This document shows positions 11,341 to 22,204 of a stretch of DNA of 64,000 nucleotides, piece by piece (position 1 is the first letter of the stretch; every line of letters starts with the position of its first letter). Both the position numbers and the translations under genes were made by a program. A model generated the notes under the pieces. That model saw only the letters and a program-made list of their open reading frames with translations, was not told where the DNA came from and did not search any database. This DNA is from Tetrastigma voinierianum (Eukaryota; Streptophyta; Magnoliopsida; Vitales; Vitaceae): positions 124,001 to 188,000 of the forward strand of contig JAEQBH010000893.1 of NCBI GenBank assembly GCA_016808115.1, in the 5' to 3' direction.

Positions 11341-11850
11341 AATGTCACGGTTTAGTGCCAGACATTATTAAGCGAGCCAGCGAGTGAGGTAAACACGGAT
11401 CTGCAATAGAAACAATAGGCCCGGTGTACCATGCGGTCACGATAATCTCTCTAGCGTATAATTAGGCGACTTGTCAATGAATCACTATTCACGATATGGA
11501 GGAAATGGGGTGATTTGATCGATCATCTGATCACCATATCGTATCGTGGCCACTCCGACGCTGTGGAGATCGCCTCACAAAATCTATAAGTGATTCTCTC
11601 CATTTCCATTGAGGATCGGGAGTGGCTGGCAAGAGTCTGGAGCTCCACGATGTTCGGCTTTTCACCTGGCGACATGTGAGACTCACAGGCGAACTGCAAT
11701 ATCTCTTCATACCCTTCCGCAATAGTGTTCCTTGGTATATGATACATCTTTATTGCTTCCCGGATGCATAGCATAAGCGGAGGAATGGGCTTCCTCCCAT
11801 AATCTCTCCTCACATCACCTACATACGGGTACACCTGACCTCGTCCTTGA
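11341..11850 (-). pseudogene. H5 integrase N-terminal part, strongly decayed
   Basis: The piece at 11523-11834 retains the zinc-binding region and the start of the core in scrambled form (H..R.TI..GYE, then C..HM..EKPNI.ELQ, and WKWERITxDFV-like words in another frame). The first catalytic aspartate region follows at about 11.58 kb. Between 11340 and 11520 the core, including the second aspartate, survives only as scattered words in shifting frames. GC-rich parts are worst hit. Confidence 0.7.
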
Positions 11851-12420
11851 CCCTTGGTACCATCTCTCTCGATGACAAATCCCTCGTTGCCAGACTCTAC
11901 TTCACCTCTCAGCTATATACATTGGATCTTGAATCTAGAGCTCTCTAATCCTGTCTATCAATACAGGGACGTACAAATGTATTCGCAGTGCTCGAATCTT
12001 TCAATTCGGTCTCACACCCGAGGACCTCAATTACATGAGTGAGGAAGATGCCGCGACTTCGAGTGTGATAGGAACTCATGGGTCTTCTACTAAGAGCATC
12101 TGCTACCACGTTCGCCTTTCCAGGATGATATTCAATGGTACATTCATAATCCTTGATCATTTCAATCCATCTCCTCTGTCTCATGTTCGGTTCGCCTGCG
12201 TGAAAGCGAATGCAGCTCTTGATCAGTAAAAATCCTACGGGGCACTCCATATAAGTAATGCCTCCATATCCACTTAAGCGAATACTACATTTGCTAGCTT
12301 AAGGTCGGTGTGTAGGATAATTCTGTTCATGCTTCTTCAATTGCCTAGAAGCATATCTGTCTGTCATTACTGCATTAATACATAACCTAGACCTTGCTGA
12401 GGCATCATGATACAACTGTA
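11851..12420 (-). pseudogene. H5 RNase H
   Basis: Minus strand 12250-11945 reads RQRRWIEMIKDYECTIEYHP followed by GKANVVADALSRR, the hallmark C-terminal end of gypsy RNase H. Upstream words (Q..RQLK.HE, TDHKSL equivalents) are recognisable only in pieces near 12.2-12.4 kb. The domain would degrade the RNA strand during cDNA synthesis. It lies between RT and integrase as expected. Confidence 0.8.
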
Positions 12421-13350
12421 GCCATCTGCCTAATGGAAGTGTAATCTTGGAGGCGAGTCCAATCTCCTTTTCAATTCATCGAAACTCTGCTGACAAGCCT
12501 CTGACCATAAAAACGGTTCCTCTTTCCTTGTCAATCTAGTCAAAGGTGCGGCTATCTTCAAAAATCCCTCAACGAACTTATGGTAATACCCTGCCAAACC
12601 CAGAAAACTCCTTATCTACCTTGCTTTCGTCGGAGGTTTCCAATTCGATATAACCGACCTTCTACGGATCCCACGAGACCCTGCAGCAGAAAGCCATGTG
12701 TCAAAAGTAACACTGTCCCGAGCCAGCGACACTTACTAAGTTTAGCATATACTTAGATGTTCCCTTGATGTTTGCGAGGAGTGTCTCAAGTGCTTTCTGC
12801 ATGTTCTTCTCCCTTGCCCGAATAGATCAATATATCGTCAATAAACACGATAAACTGATCTAAGTAAGGCACGAAAGTCTGTTCATGAGATCCGTAAAAG
12901 CGTTCTGGGCATTAGTAAGTCCAAATGGCATGACTAGAAACTCAAAATACGCGTCTTTATTAATTACGAATCTTGTCTTAAGGACATCTCTTCATGAACT
13001 CTCAGTGATGATGGCGGCCTCAAATGGATGTGGGAAATATAAACCGCCATGGCGTCAAAGATGTGATGGAAGGATCGATTATGATATTATTGTTGGCTGT
13101 AGCTCGTGTCGTACGCCAATGCGCGCTCGTCCACTTTGTATGCAATAAGCGTTGCTCCCCGGAATAACGATTATGGGCCAAATGTGGTATTTCTTCCGTG
13201 CCGCGTTCAGTTTGATCTGGGGGACGTCACATGGCAACAAATAGTTGTCAGAGATAACGATAAATCAATCTTATCAAAGACAATCAGATCATGCGGGCTT
13301 GTCAAGTGTTCGCGGAATATCTTGATTTCCATCTAATCTTTCTGCGCTCA
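12421..13350 (-). pseudogene. H5 reverse transcriptase
   Basis: The catalytic box FIDDILIYS is intact on the minus strand at about 12822-12848 (F-I-D-D form). It is preceded by YLDQFIV and, at 12.90-12.96 kb, by the YEFLVMPFGLTNA segment with one frameshift. The fingers region further upstream (13.0-13.35 kb) is hard to read. The order of gag, RT, RNase H, integrase and chromodomain matches the family. Several frameshifts make it inactive. Confidence 0.82.
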
Positions 13351-13479
13351 GTAAGGCTGAGATGCCGATGTGTTTTGGAACATCTTGATAATAATCTGAA
13401 ATCATATAGGTGAATCTTTCTTGTTACAAAAAATGATATCGGTTACAGGTCTCCAGAACAACTGTATAAACAATCATGG

Positions 13480-14140
13480 ATGTGGATCTTGAACAACGAT
13501 CGTCACCACAATCATCATGATGGATGTCAGCGATGCAGTCTGGCGCCAGCTGTGGCGCAGCCGTCTCTGGCCCGTAGCGCGCTATCGCTATGGTTGAATC
13601 TCTGTGGGGCCGGGTGCAATACCGTCTGGCCGGTTGTATCTCTGCGTTGCCAGTGCGACCAATTTTCCGCGTCAGCGATGGTGGCTGCGAATCTATCAGA
13701 CGTAGCATCTCTCGAGACTGGATGGCGTCGCGACGAATCTGGTGCCATCTTTCCGCCGTGTTGCCGCCGCGCTGATGCGTAGCGGGACGCCGTGTGTTAC
13801 GGATGGTGACCTCACCTGCGCTGGATCTCGGTTCGCGACCAAATCGCGATGGGCCTGCGGCGGAAGCCTCGACTCAGACCCGACCTCGCCGGCCTCGGCG
13901 CCTCCATCTGCGTGCGTCCGCTCGCGAATCGCGCCGTTCTCGTGACGTTCGGCGATATCGGCGTCGCGCCAACCATTGTCTGTTGATATACCGTAATGGT
14001 TCTTCCCGTTGACGTTATCGGTTGGATGTTTATTCATCGCCGTAGCTCTTCCGATTAAATGACGTTTTGGCGGACTCTTGCACCGACCGCTGCGTAACAT
14101 GTCTGACGTTACAGACCTCTTTGAACGTGAGGCGCTGTTC
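13480..14140. other. GC- and CpG-rich island where H5 protease should lie
   Basis: By position this is the end of gag, the zinc knuckle and the protease of H5. I cannot read either family motif in any frame. Composition changes abruptly: many CG dinucleotides and long GC-rich words (roughly 13530-14060) in an otherwise AT-rich window. Open frames occur on both strands (minus 13696-14142, 148 residues; plus 13480-13782, 100 residues), but they look like by-products of low stop density and carry no family signature. Confidence 0.5.
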
Positions 14141-14770
14141 ACTGTCCTTGACTGGTCATAGCATGGGATTTCAGCCCCATACTCTCGACCCTAGCTGCGG
14201 CCCTCACCACACGGTCGTCTGTATTATTGGGTTGTCGACTCTCTATGGTCTAATCACGGACGAAGACCTCTGACAAATCTCTTGGTCATGACTTGACCAT
14301 CACGATAAATGGGACATGTACGGCGAGCTCGAAAAACTCAGCTCATAATCTGTCACCGGAGAGTGTCCTGCTCCCGGCCTAAGAACTCCTCGACCTTTGC
14401 ATCTCGTGGCAGGCTGAACAAACTTGCCTTGAACTCTTCCTTAAGCGTACTTGGGGCCTCCCTCTGGGCATCTCCTCTGAACTGCCCTCCACCACTCCAA
14501 TGCTCTGTCCCGTAGGAGAAAGGCAGAAAAAGTGACCATCTGCTCATCCGTACACTGCATCACCTGGTAGACCCGTTCATTTCCCTCTAATAACCATGTG
14601 AAGCCTTTAAGTCCCCCGATCCATCATAGTTAAGTATTTAGCTTTTCGCCTCTCTATAGAAACTCTTTGACTCTCGAGTGTAAGTAGCATTAATTGGCTA
14701 AAGTGAGCCATGCACGCTCTAAGTATCTCATCCACTCACGCCCTCGGGAGGGTGAATATTTTACCGCTGT
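14141..14770 (-). pseudogene. H5 gag
   Basis: On the minus strand the region gives the chromovirus gag core in pieces: MQCTDEQMVTFSAF, then LLRDRALEWW (14.48-14.56 kb), LPRDAKVEEFLGREQDTL (14.35-14.42 kb), then RFVRGLRP and a V.RA..VESMG segment (14.15-14.28 kb). Gag would form the particle. At least three frameshifts split these pieces. No start codon can be assigned. Confidence 0.75.
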
Positions 14771-15035
14771 GATGGCATAGGGTCACTGCACGATGCGTGG
14801 TGGAGGACACGAGCGGACTCATCAACATATTCTGGGTGGTGAGTACTCTTGCCTCGAGGCTCTCTGGTGGGGGGTCGGCCTCGACGACGCATTTCACAGT
14901 GATTCAAAAAATTTAATATGTCATAATGCATATATGATTTTAAATCACGTAAATAATTTATGCAATTTTAAAATAAAACATTAAAACAATCATATGAAAA
15001 TAAAATTTTCAAATCTTTATAACATTTTCAAAGCT
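14771..15035 (-). other. H5 5' leader
   Basis: AT-rich spacer between the 5' LTR and gag, with no coding signal. The left part (14.79-14.90 kb) is GC-richer and may hold the gag start, which I could not place. Confidence 0.5.
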
Positions 15036-15055
15036 TAGTAGCTCTGTGACCACAT
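15036..15055 (-). promoter_or_regulatory. H5 primer-binding site (Met-tRNA type, degenerate)
   Basis: Just inside the 5' LTR the minus strand reads TGGTCACAGAGC, close to the TGGTATCAGAGC complementary to initiator Met tRNA that most chromoviruses use. Two mismatches lie in the middle. Confidence 0.7.
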
Positions 15056-17899
15056 TGAAGGATCCGACTCGGATTAACCTCATGAACTTGGGGGACCTCG
15101 GCACTCGATGGATATAGAAACTTTCCTCAAAACGAGTCAAATAAAATCCATGGAGCGAACCTCTTCACAATCTTTAACATATCTTTGAAAATAATGTGAG
15201 CGAGTGATAAATTTTTTTCTTTCTTTTTTCAAACACTTGGATTTTTTAGAGAATTGGCCGAGGAGTTTCCTCTGTTTTGGACTTCAGTTACAAAAACTGC
15301 GAAAACATTCTAAAAATACTTCTAATTTTTCAATCCTCAACTTCTCAACTTCGTTTAGGACTCCTCGTCCTGACAATCAAACACAATATATACATATACA
15401 GTTATTCACTTCAAATCATCAAAACATTCGGACCTTCTTCAATTCCATGCACATTTTATGGAAGATTTGGGCGGAATGGGACTTAAAGCGAAACATCCTA
15501 AAACCTCGTCCATTGAGGATCGAAAGCCCGTAGTTCAAGAGCAACTTTATACATATACATATATACATAACAAAATATTCAACATATACAATATGCAAGT
15601 ATATACAATGAAATCACGGCGTGTCTCTCGATGGCTCGACTCCTTGCAGAGGGGATGCTCTACTGCGCACCTATCTGGAGTCTGAAAATGTTTTGAAACA
15701 TATGGAAAAGAATAGGCTAAAGGAGCCCGGTGAGTGTACATTTCGTAAAATAACATTTTTCAGTATATATCTAAAGAAATAAATACTTATACAATTAAAA
15801 TCAATTTATGCCTTAAACTTTCTTTCTTTCTTTATTTCTTTCTTTACGTGGAACCGGGGGATAAACACAGAACCGGTTTAAGTGCGGGTGAGGGACCTGA
15901 TCTCATTCAGTCATAACCACTACGGCTGAGGAAACTCACGTTTGCATAGGGTTCTAGTCATAGTACTTTATCACGTGTAGGATATTACTCTAAACACCTA
16001 TTTCCCTCCCTCGATTAGTAACCTATAACTTTACCCTCTAAATCCTTACACGCTTAAAGTACCTCGGCGATACTCGGTCATACGGTCATAGGGGTTTAGG
16101 AGTAACCATCAGTAAAACATTTCTTCAAAATACATTTATAAATCATTTAAATCCTTTACTTTATCATTAAAACACATATGATTTGTACATTTTAAACTTT
16201 CATAATACCTTAACATATGCATACATATTTAATATACATATAAATATATATATTGATGCAAGATAAAACATTTCCATATGCCTTAACATTTACATAAACA
16301 TTTCCATTAAACTTCCAGTTTAACATAATAACCATTCACTTTTAAAAACTCAATTTTCAAAATATCATTTCACTCACAGTTCACAGCGCTCAATCATTAC
16401 TTCAAATCAGTTCAGTTTCCCATCCAGATAGTCCTTTCACCTTTTCAATAAAACCACAACTACGTGGCATAATTTTCATATAATCCACCATACACACTCA
16501 TTCCTATATTCTTATTCCTCTAGGAATCTATTTTATAGGAGTGGAATCATTATCAGATCATCCCAACTAAAGTTATGGCATTTTCATACCAACTAGTCAA
16601 TTTACCGGGACATACTAGTGACATGACATTTATTTTTTTTTTTCCAGGGTCTTAACTCATATTTGATATTATTCTCTTTGTACTATTTAAATTTAAGGTG
16701 CTAAGGGTTCTTTCTCAAATTTGAATCACTCCAAATCGGATCAACAAACTCGAGTTACGCCCTAAATGACCCGAGTTGACCCATGTTCAAAAGCTGAATC
16801 AGAATCGTCTTCGCATTAATGTACCTCAATTTGGAGAATTTTTAGGCCACTTATAATCAGAATTTGACGATGCCTATTTCTATATGTTTGATTTTCCTTG
16901 AAGTCTTTTTAACTTAAACTTGAATCACTCAAATCGGATCAAATGAGCAAGTTATGGTCAAAATACGAAACTGGTTTAAATAGAAAACAGAGCATTTCGC
17001 ACTCGAGACAGCCTCCTCAATTTTTTTCCACTTGTGTTTTAAGCCCCATTTTTCCATATTTTCCATCCAATTCAACTCTATAGTTCATATACACCTAAAA
17101 CCATTTCATTTTCATCTTGACGCCTCTTTCTTATTCAAATCCTTCACTACTTATCTTCTTTCAAAACCTTTCCATGAATTTCTCCCAATACCATTCTAAT
17201 ATGGGTTATGACCTATACTAACCTAAATCATGATAATTAGTTAGGGTTTGTTCTAAACCCTAACTCAATTACTCTCAATTTACCCATGAATCCAATTTAA
17301 AAGAGAGGATTCCATAACTATCATGTACCATATGGGTTTTACCACCCTATTTTCAAAAAATCCAAGGGTAGGATGCAATTCTATCAAAACCCTAGCTTTG
17401 GAGATATGCTTAATAACCATACAAAGACTTAAAATCTATAGATGCATACTAAAGGTCATAGTTCCATACCTTGCTCGAGCTTGGCTTCTTCTTCTTATCT
17501 TCCTCTTCCTCTTCCTTCCTCTTCTTCTCTCTTTTCCTCTTTCTCTTCTTCAAACCCGTATGCCTCTCTTGTTCGTGGGAGACAAATGAGTTATTTGTCT
17601 CCTCTCCTCTTGTTAATTTAACTTTATTTTATTTACCTTTTGTCCTCCATCCTCTTATTAATTGGTAAATGCACTTATTAAATTTACTCAAGTATCCCAT
17701 GTTTTCATCTTATTCCATACAACATATAACCTTATTGTTTTATGCCTTTATGTCCTAAAGGGTAAAATGACCACTTTGACTTTATGTTCCCTATTATATT
17801 AATCTTGCTTCTCATTTTAGTTCTCGAAAATTCATTTTTAACTTTTAATATACCCTACACAAGTCCGAAAACTGCTAGGGTATATTTCGGGGTGTTACA
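15056..17899 (-). repeat. H5 5' LTR
   Basis: 2844 bases, TG...CA. The minus strand begins TGTAACACCCCGAAATATAC at 17899. It pairs with 7721-10514. The pyrimidine tract at 17484-17552 and the CTTTCTTTCTTTATTTCTTT run at about 15820 are shared landmarks. Confidence 0.95.
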
Positions 17900-17904
17900 A
17901 TATC
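17900..17904. other. Target-site duplication of H5, right copy (ATATC)
   Basis: A perfect match to 7716-7720. The H3 LTR sequence resumes immediately after (GCTCCTAGG, matching AGTCCTAGG of the H3 3' LTR). Confidence 0.95.
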
Positions 17905-19915
17905 GCTCCTAGGTACTGGTCGATCCAAATTTTTGCACTGATGTTGGTTGCTTACAACCCACCTGGGTCCACTAGATACTTCATGCTACAAAGAAGTAAA
18001 ATGTGGCCGCTATGGACCTCGGGAATGGTGAGGAGTGCTTTATGGAGCTGGAAGCTCGAGACAAAGGGGGAGTTCCTGTGGATCAAGCAAAAGTAAAATG
18101 GATGGGCTCGAGAGAAAGGAGAGATAAATAAGAAAACGAGAGGTGATCAAAAAAGGGAAGGGAGTGAAGAAGAGAAAAAAAGGGAGAAAAGGAGGAAAGG
18201 AGAGAGTTTATCTAAATCCAGAGGCGGTTCTTTGCTTTCAAGAGGAGTTCCACAGAGATTTGCAGTGAGTGGATATCAGTTTTGGAAGCGAAAGAAGAAG
18301 AAAAATGGGAGAATAGCTGAATCTTATAGGTACGACATTTATATAAGTTCATTTCTTTTATGATTTTCTTGCCTTGTTGTTCAAGTGACTTCGTGTTAGT
18401 CACTAGTCACCGCTGTGCTTGCTTCGGGCCATTCGAGTCGATTTGTACTCGCTTGTTTTTTTTGACTTCGATCGCTGAGGAAGGTTTCAAATGTACCTGG
18501 TGTTTCTCTCAACCGCTGAACCGGTCAGAAATCAATCATCCGCTGACTTAATTCGCATTGTTTGAATGAAGAAGGTAGGTCTTCAAAATCGCTTGTGCTC
18601 CGCTTTCGCTTAACGGAGTCGATTTGTACTTAGTTTGTTTTTCGACTTCGACTCTTTGGAGGAAGGTTTTGACAAATTCTGACTGCCTCTCTCAACCGAC
18701 TAAACTGGTTGGGAAACCAAATCATCCTGGCTCACTCGAATTCAGCTTTGTTTAAAACAATGCTTTGGGTCTTTGTTTTGTTTCAGGTTTCGCTTCTTAC
18801 TATTTGAGTTGGTTTTCTACTTGATTTGTTTTTTTGGATTCCCGACTCTCAGAGGAGGGTTTTGAAAAATTTTGAGAGTCTCTCTCAACCGCATGACTGG
18901 TTTGAAACTGACCTGTACCTGGGCCTTCCATTTGGTTCAGCTTCCTAATAAAGTTTTGGTACTTTGCCTTGTTTGTGCCTGCTTCAGTCATCTCGGTGTC
19001 GAATTGTACACCGTTTGTTTTTTGGCTCCTTACCTGTAGTGAGTCGTTCTGAAAAATTTCTGCACTGTTCTCAACCTGGGACGATCAGCCTGGGGAACCT
19101 GGATCACCCGCTTTTCTGCCTATAAGGGTCAGCCCACCCCGCCTTAATTCGATGCTCGTGACTCCTGCAGAGTCCGCCCATTCGCCAAGATAAGTATGTT
19201 TAGGTCTGAAATGGGGTTTAGTTTGTGTTAATGTGGTTCAATTTTGATTTTAAGAATCGGATCTTATGCGATCCATGGGTGATTAGTTGCCACCACAATC
19301 TAGTGTTTTGTTGAGCCTGCTTCTTCGAGATGAATGTGATGTGGTCGCACAAGATGATAGCATCAATGAGTGGTCGAGATGCCATGTATGGTTTCTCTCG
19401 CTTCCTTTTGCTTTTGATATCTAATTTTGAGAAATTATTTAGTGCCTAAAATGTGCGACTAACTTTCCTTGTAGCTTTATTAGGGGGACCATAGGTACGC
19501 AATATTTCGTTCTTTTATTGAGTGTTTTAAGCATGCTAGATACCACCAGTCTGTCCGATCCAAGTTGCATGTTTAGCCTAGAGACTATCCGATCTATGAT
19601 TCCATATGCCCAACATACCCAATTCACTAGTAGAGACCGAGTTCCGTGCCTGTGAGGGTGCTAATTGAAGAAGGTACCTTCCGACAGGTAATCCGATCCC
19701 TAATCTGTAAATCTAGTTTTCTCAGACCGCTTCCATACTGGAGTCATTAGGTTTTTTGTTCTTACTGGTTTTCCCTTTATAAAATAACAACAAAGTAGTG
19801 GTGACTAAAGAAAATCATACTCTCCTGGGACGGATTTTCTAAAATTCAATCAACCCACATTTTCTTTCATTTAAAAAGCCATAGTCGCGCCGGCCGCGGA
19901 TCGGGTAAACCGCCA
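17900..19915 (+). repeat. H3 5' LTR, second segment
   Basis: It continues the LTR after H5 and matches 42140-43939: GTTGCTTACAACCCAC, AGAAAAAAAGGGAGAAAA, the repeated CTCTCTCAACCG blocks, CCATGGGTGATTAGTT and ACATTTTCTTTCATTTAAAA near the end. The end is set at CCGCCA (19915), followed by the presumed PBS. Three or four CTCTCAACCG-containing blocks, about 180 bases apart (18.50, 18.69, 18.88, 19.06 kb), form an imperfect tandem repeat inside the LTR. Confidence 0.85.
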
Positions 19916-19920
19916 TAAAA

Positions 19921-19943
19921 TTGGTGGACGACTGGGATCGAAC
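19921..19943 (+). promoter_or_regulatory. H3 primer-binding site (tentative)
   Basis: TTGGTGGACGACTGGGATCGAACC follows the LTR end. The GGGATCGAACC half resembles the complement of a tRNA T-arm, as in Tat/Ogre elements whose PBS reads TGGCGACT..GGG. The tRNA is not assignable with confidence. Confidence 0.45.
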
Positions 19944-20919
19944 CTGCACTTCGGTTTCATAAGAGGACTGCTTTGAACTTGAGTTGTATATTGAGCACAT
20001 GGTTCTCTCGATCGAGGTTTCACAAGATATGATCACGATCATACACTTGATTGGTATTTGGCTTCAGACAGATTTGTTGATGTCAGGTGTTCACCGTTGG
20101 ATTATAGCATGCTTTCATTATTGATTGGGTATCTAGCTATAACATTTGGGATTAGGCTTAGAGGATCATAATGTGTGTAGATTATAGATGGCCGTTTTCA
20201 CAGGCATGATTGTTTGTCGCGATGATCGCTTCCTTCCTTGCATGACTGCCGCTTGTGTTTCGTGGGACACGTGTGTATCCCCTACTCCGAATCTCACTAG
20301 TCTTGGTCACATTCCTATGGATTTTTATGTCATAGGAGTCATTCCTTAACCGTCTACCGAATTAAGCTTAGGAGTCAGAATAAGGGGTTCAAGATAAGGG
20401 GCTTAGTATCGAGTGTACTGGGAGCACTATGGAGATGACTGATGTCCTAGAAAGCAATGAAGACCTCAGATAGCCCTCGAGCTGATTTCATGGATAACCC
20501 AGGCTGCAAGGTGATGTCACTTGATTGTTGATTGATTGCTGGATTAGGATATTAGGTTGTGTATCCTTGTGGGTACTTGGCCATCTACCCTTAGATTCTC
20601 ATTTTTCTCTTGTTAGCTTGGAGCCACCTTACCCCTAAGGTATTACCATGTCAGAATCTCGCTCCTGCATGTGAAGCCACATATCAAATTAGCTGTTGAT
20701 GTCACATGTCAGCTCATTCCCTTAGAGGATTTCATTATCGGATTGCATTATTAGATTGATTTCCGGATTGATAGTCACGAGGACTTAATTACCCCTTTCC
20801 TTTTTTAGGATTGTTGATTAAGAGCGACCTAGGTTCCCGGGCTTAGATCCAGATCGGAGGTAGACTTGTTAGAGATTCAAATCCACACAGTCAGTTAGAT
20901 CAGACATCAAATCATAGAG
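19944..20919 (+). other. H3 5' leader, no gene seen
   Basis: Between the PBS and gag I find no open frame with family words. The stretch is about half AT, has no repeats longer than 20 bases that I can see, and is best read as the untranslated leader of H3, with the gag start somewhere near its end. Confidence 0.5.
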
Positions 20920-22204
20920 ATATGGACCCTTAGTACGCTATTGTCGACCAATTGGCTGAAATTATAGATACCATGGCATCTCTCCGGGATGGTATATCGA
21001 CCTGGATCTGAGGATTACCGCATCGTCTAACCATTACACTCGGAGCACTTCGCATGATTTTACTTCAGACTCACTACCACTCACCACCATTCGACCTACT
21101 ATACAACAGGACTATATAATTCCACCTCCACTACCACCACCTATTCAATCAGCCCCACGGGCTGGAGCATTTGTACTGCATAGTCAGACTGAGACCACGC
21201 CACATTTTGTTGTGGCCCCCGCACCAATTATTGATGACACTCAGGCTCGTATCGATAAGATTGAGCAGAGGATTAGGTCTCTGCATGTTCCTGATGAAGT
21301 TATAGGTTGGGACGGATATGATGACCTTCTAGTAACAAATTTTGGCTCAAATGAAAGTTCCGTATGCCGATATCAGAGGTACACTAGGATGTGGTGCCCC
21401 TATATTCACTACAAGCCACAATCGTTATTATATAGCGGCATAGATTGGATGAGGCAGCGTATGATCATGCTTTTTCCTCTCGTCGAGTGAGTCACAAGTT
21501 TGCATTATTAGTCTCTTCAGAGGCGAGGACATGGGTCGACATTCGGGGACAAGAGTTTATTAGACAAGATTCTTTTTATCATCAGAGGACGATCCCTGAG
21601 AGAGTTAGAGGCCCCACAGAGACCTGTGATGAGTTGGTCACTTCATTCATCTCTCGTCGAGAGAAGACTGTACAGCATTATAGATGCACTTCTCGGAGTC
21701 ACGATCGCATCAAGATGATTATACACAATTTTCAAATTCATTGTTAGGCATCTCAGCGGGCTTCCCACATACAACTGATCATCGTCTGGCCCTATGGCAT
21801 TGAGGAGGGCATATCTAAAGGATTATGGCGACCTTTCCTTTAGACTTCAAGGAAAGAAGCCGTGGCCTGACCCGCACCACATCAAATGTCAGTGCCACTG
21901 GCATGACAAGACACAGTCCCCATCGTCACCTTCCCGCTTCAAAGTACCTTCAGACACTTTTACCAGATGATACAACGAGATCAAGACACCGCTTAATTTT
22001 CCTCTTCTTCAGGTCACAGCCCACTTGATTCACATCCGCCACCACATCGTTTCGTGATATGCTACAATGTGCCCTCGTATGGCTACATTTACAAGATCAT
22101 TGGGCAGATAAAGCAATCGCTCCACCGAGGCTTCCACTTGTGCATTTATTAATAACTCGACGCCACTGAGCTTCTAGCATTTCGTAGATTGGCAGGGGTT
22201 TGAT
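20920..22204 (+). pseudogene. H3 gag, N-terminal part, cut by H4
   Basis: The plus strand, in changing frames, gives the Tat/Ogre gag. A leader with P-rich text lies near 21.1-21.2 kb. Then comes DDTQARIDKIEQRIRSLHVPD, followed by the core motif RYTRMWCPYIHYK (about 21.37-21.42 kb), and RRVSHKFALL with DSFYHQRTIPERVRG to about 21.6 kb. A damaged segment to 22.2 kb has low identity. The protein breaks off at 22204 and resumes at 30966 with the Y-H-Q-R-A-G-H-D-T-D motif. H4 therefore lies inside the gag coding region. Stops and shifts exclude function. Confidence 0.78.

Larger units (their letters stand above)
7721..17899 (-). mobile_element. H5: Tekay/Del-like chromovirus, minus strand
   Basis: A 10,179-base element with TG...CA ends and a perfect 5-base duplication. 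On the minus strand: 5' LTR 17899-15056, degenerate Met-type PBS, gag, a poorly readable protease region, RT, RNase H, integrase, chromodomain, polypurine tract and 3' LTR 10514-7721. The chromodomain at the end of integrase and the TGTAACACC LTR start are typical of the Tekay/Del chromoviruses. It lies inside the H3 5' LTR. Confidence 0.93.

Noticed and set aside
13480..14142. Overlapping long frames on both strands as a host or bacterial gene
   Set aside because: No recognisable domain in any frame; long frames follow from low stop frequency in GC-rich DNA. Kept only as a composition anomaly.
13696..14142. Arginine-rich minus-strand ORF as a small novel protein
   Set aside because: The reading has no start context, overlaps equally long frames on the other strand, and lies where gag/protease of H5 should be.
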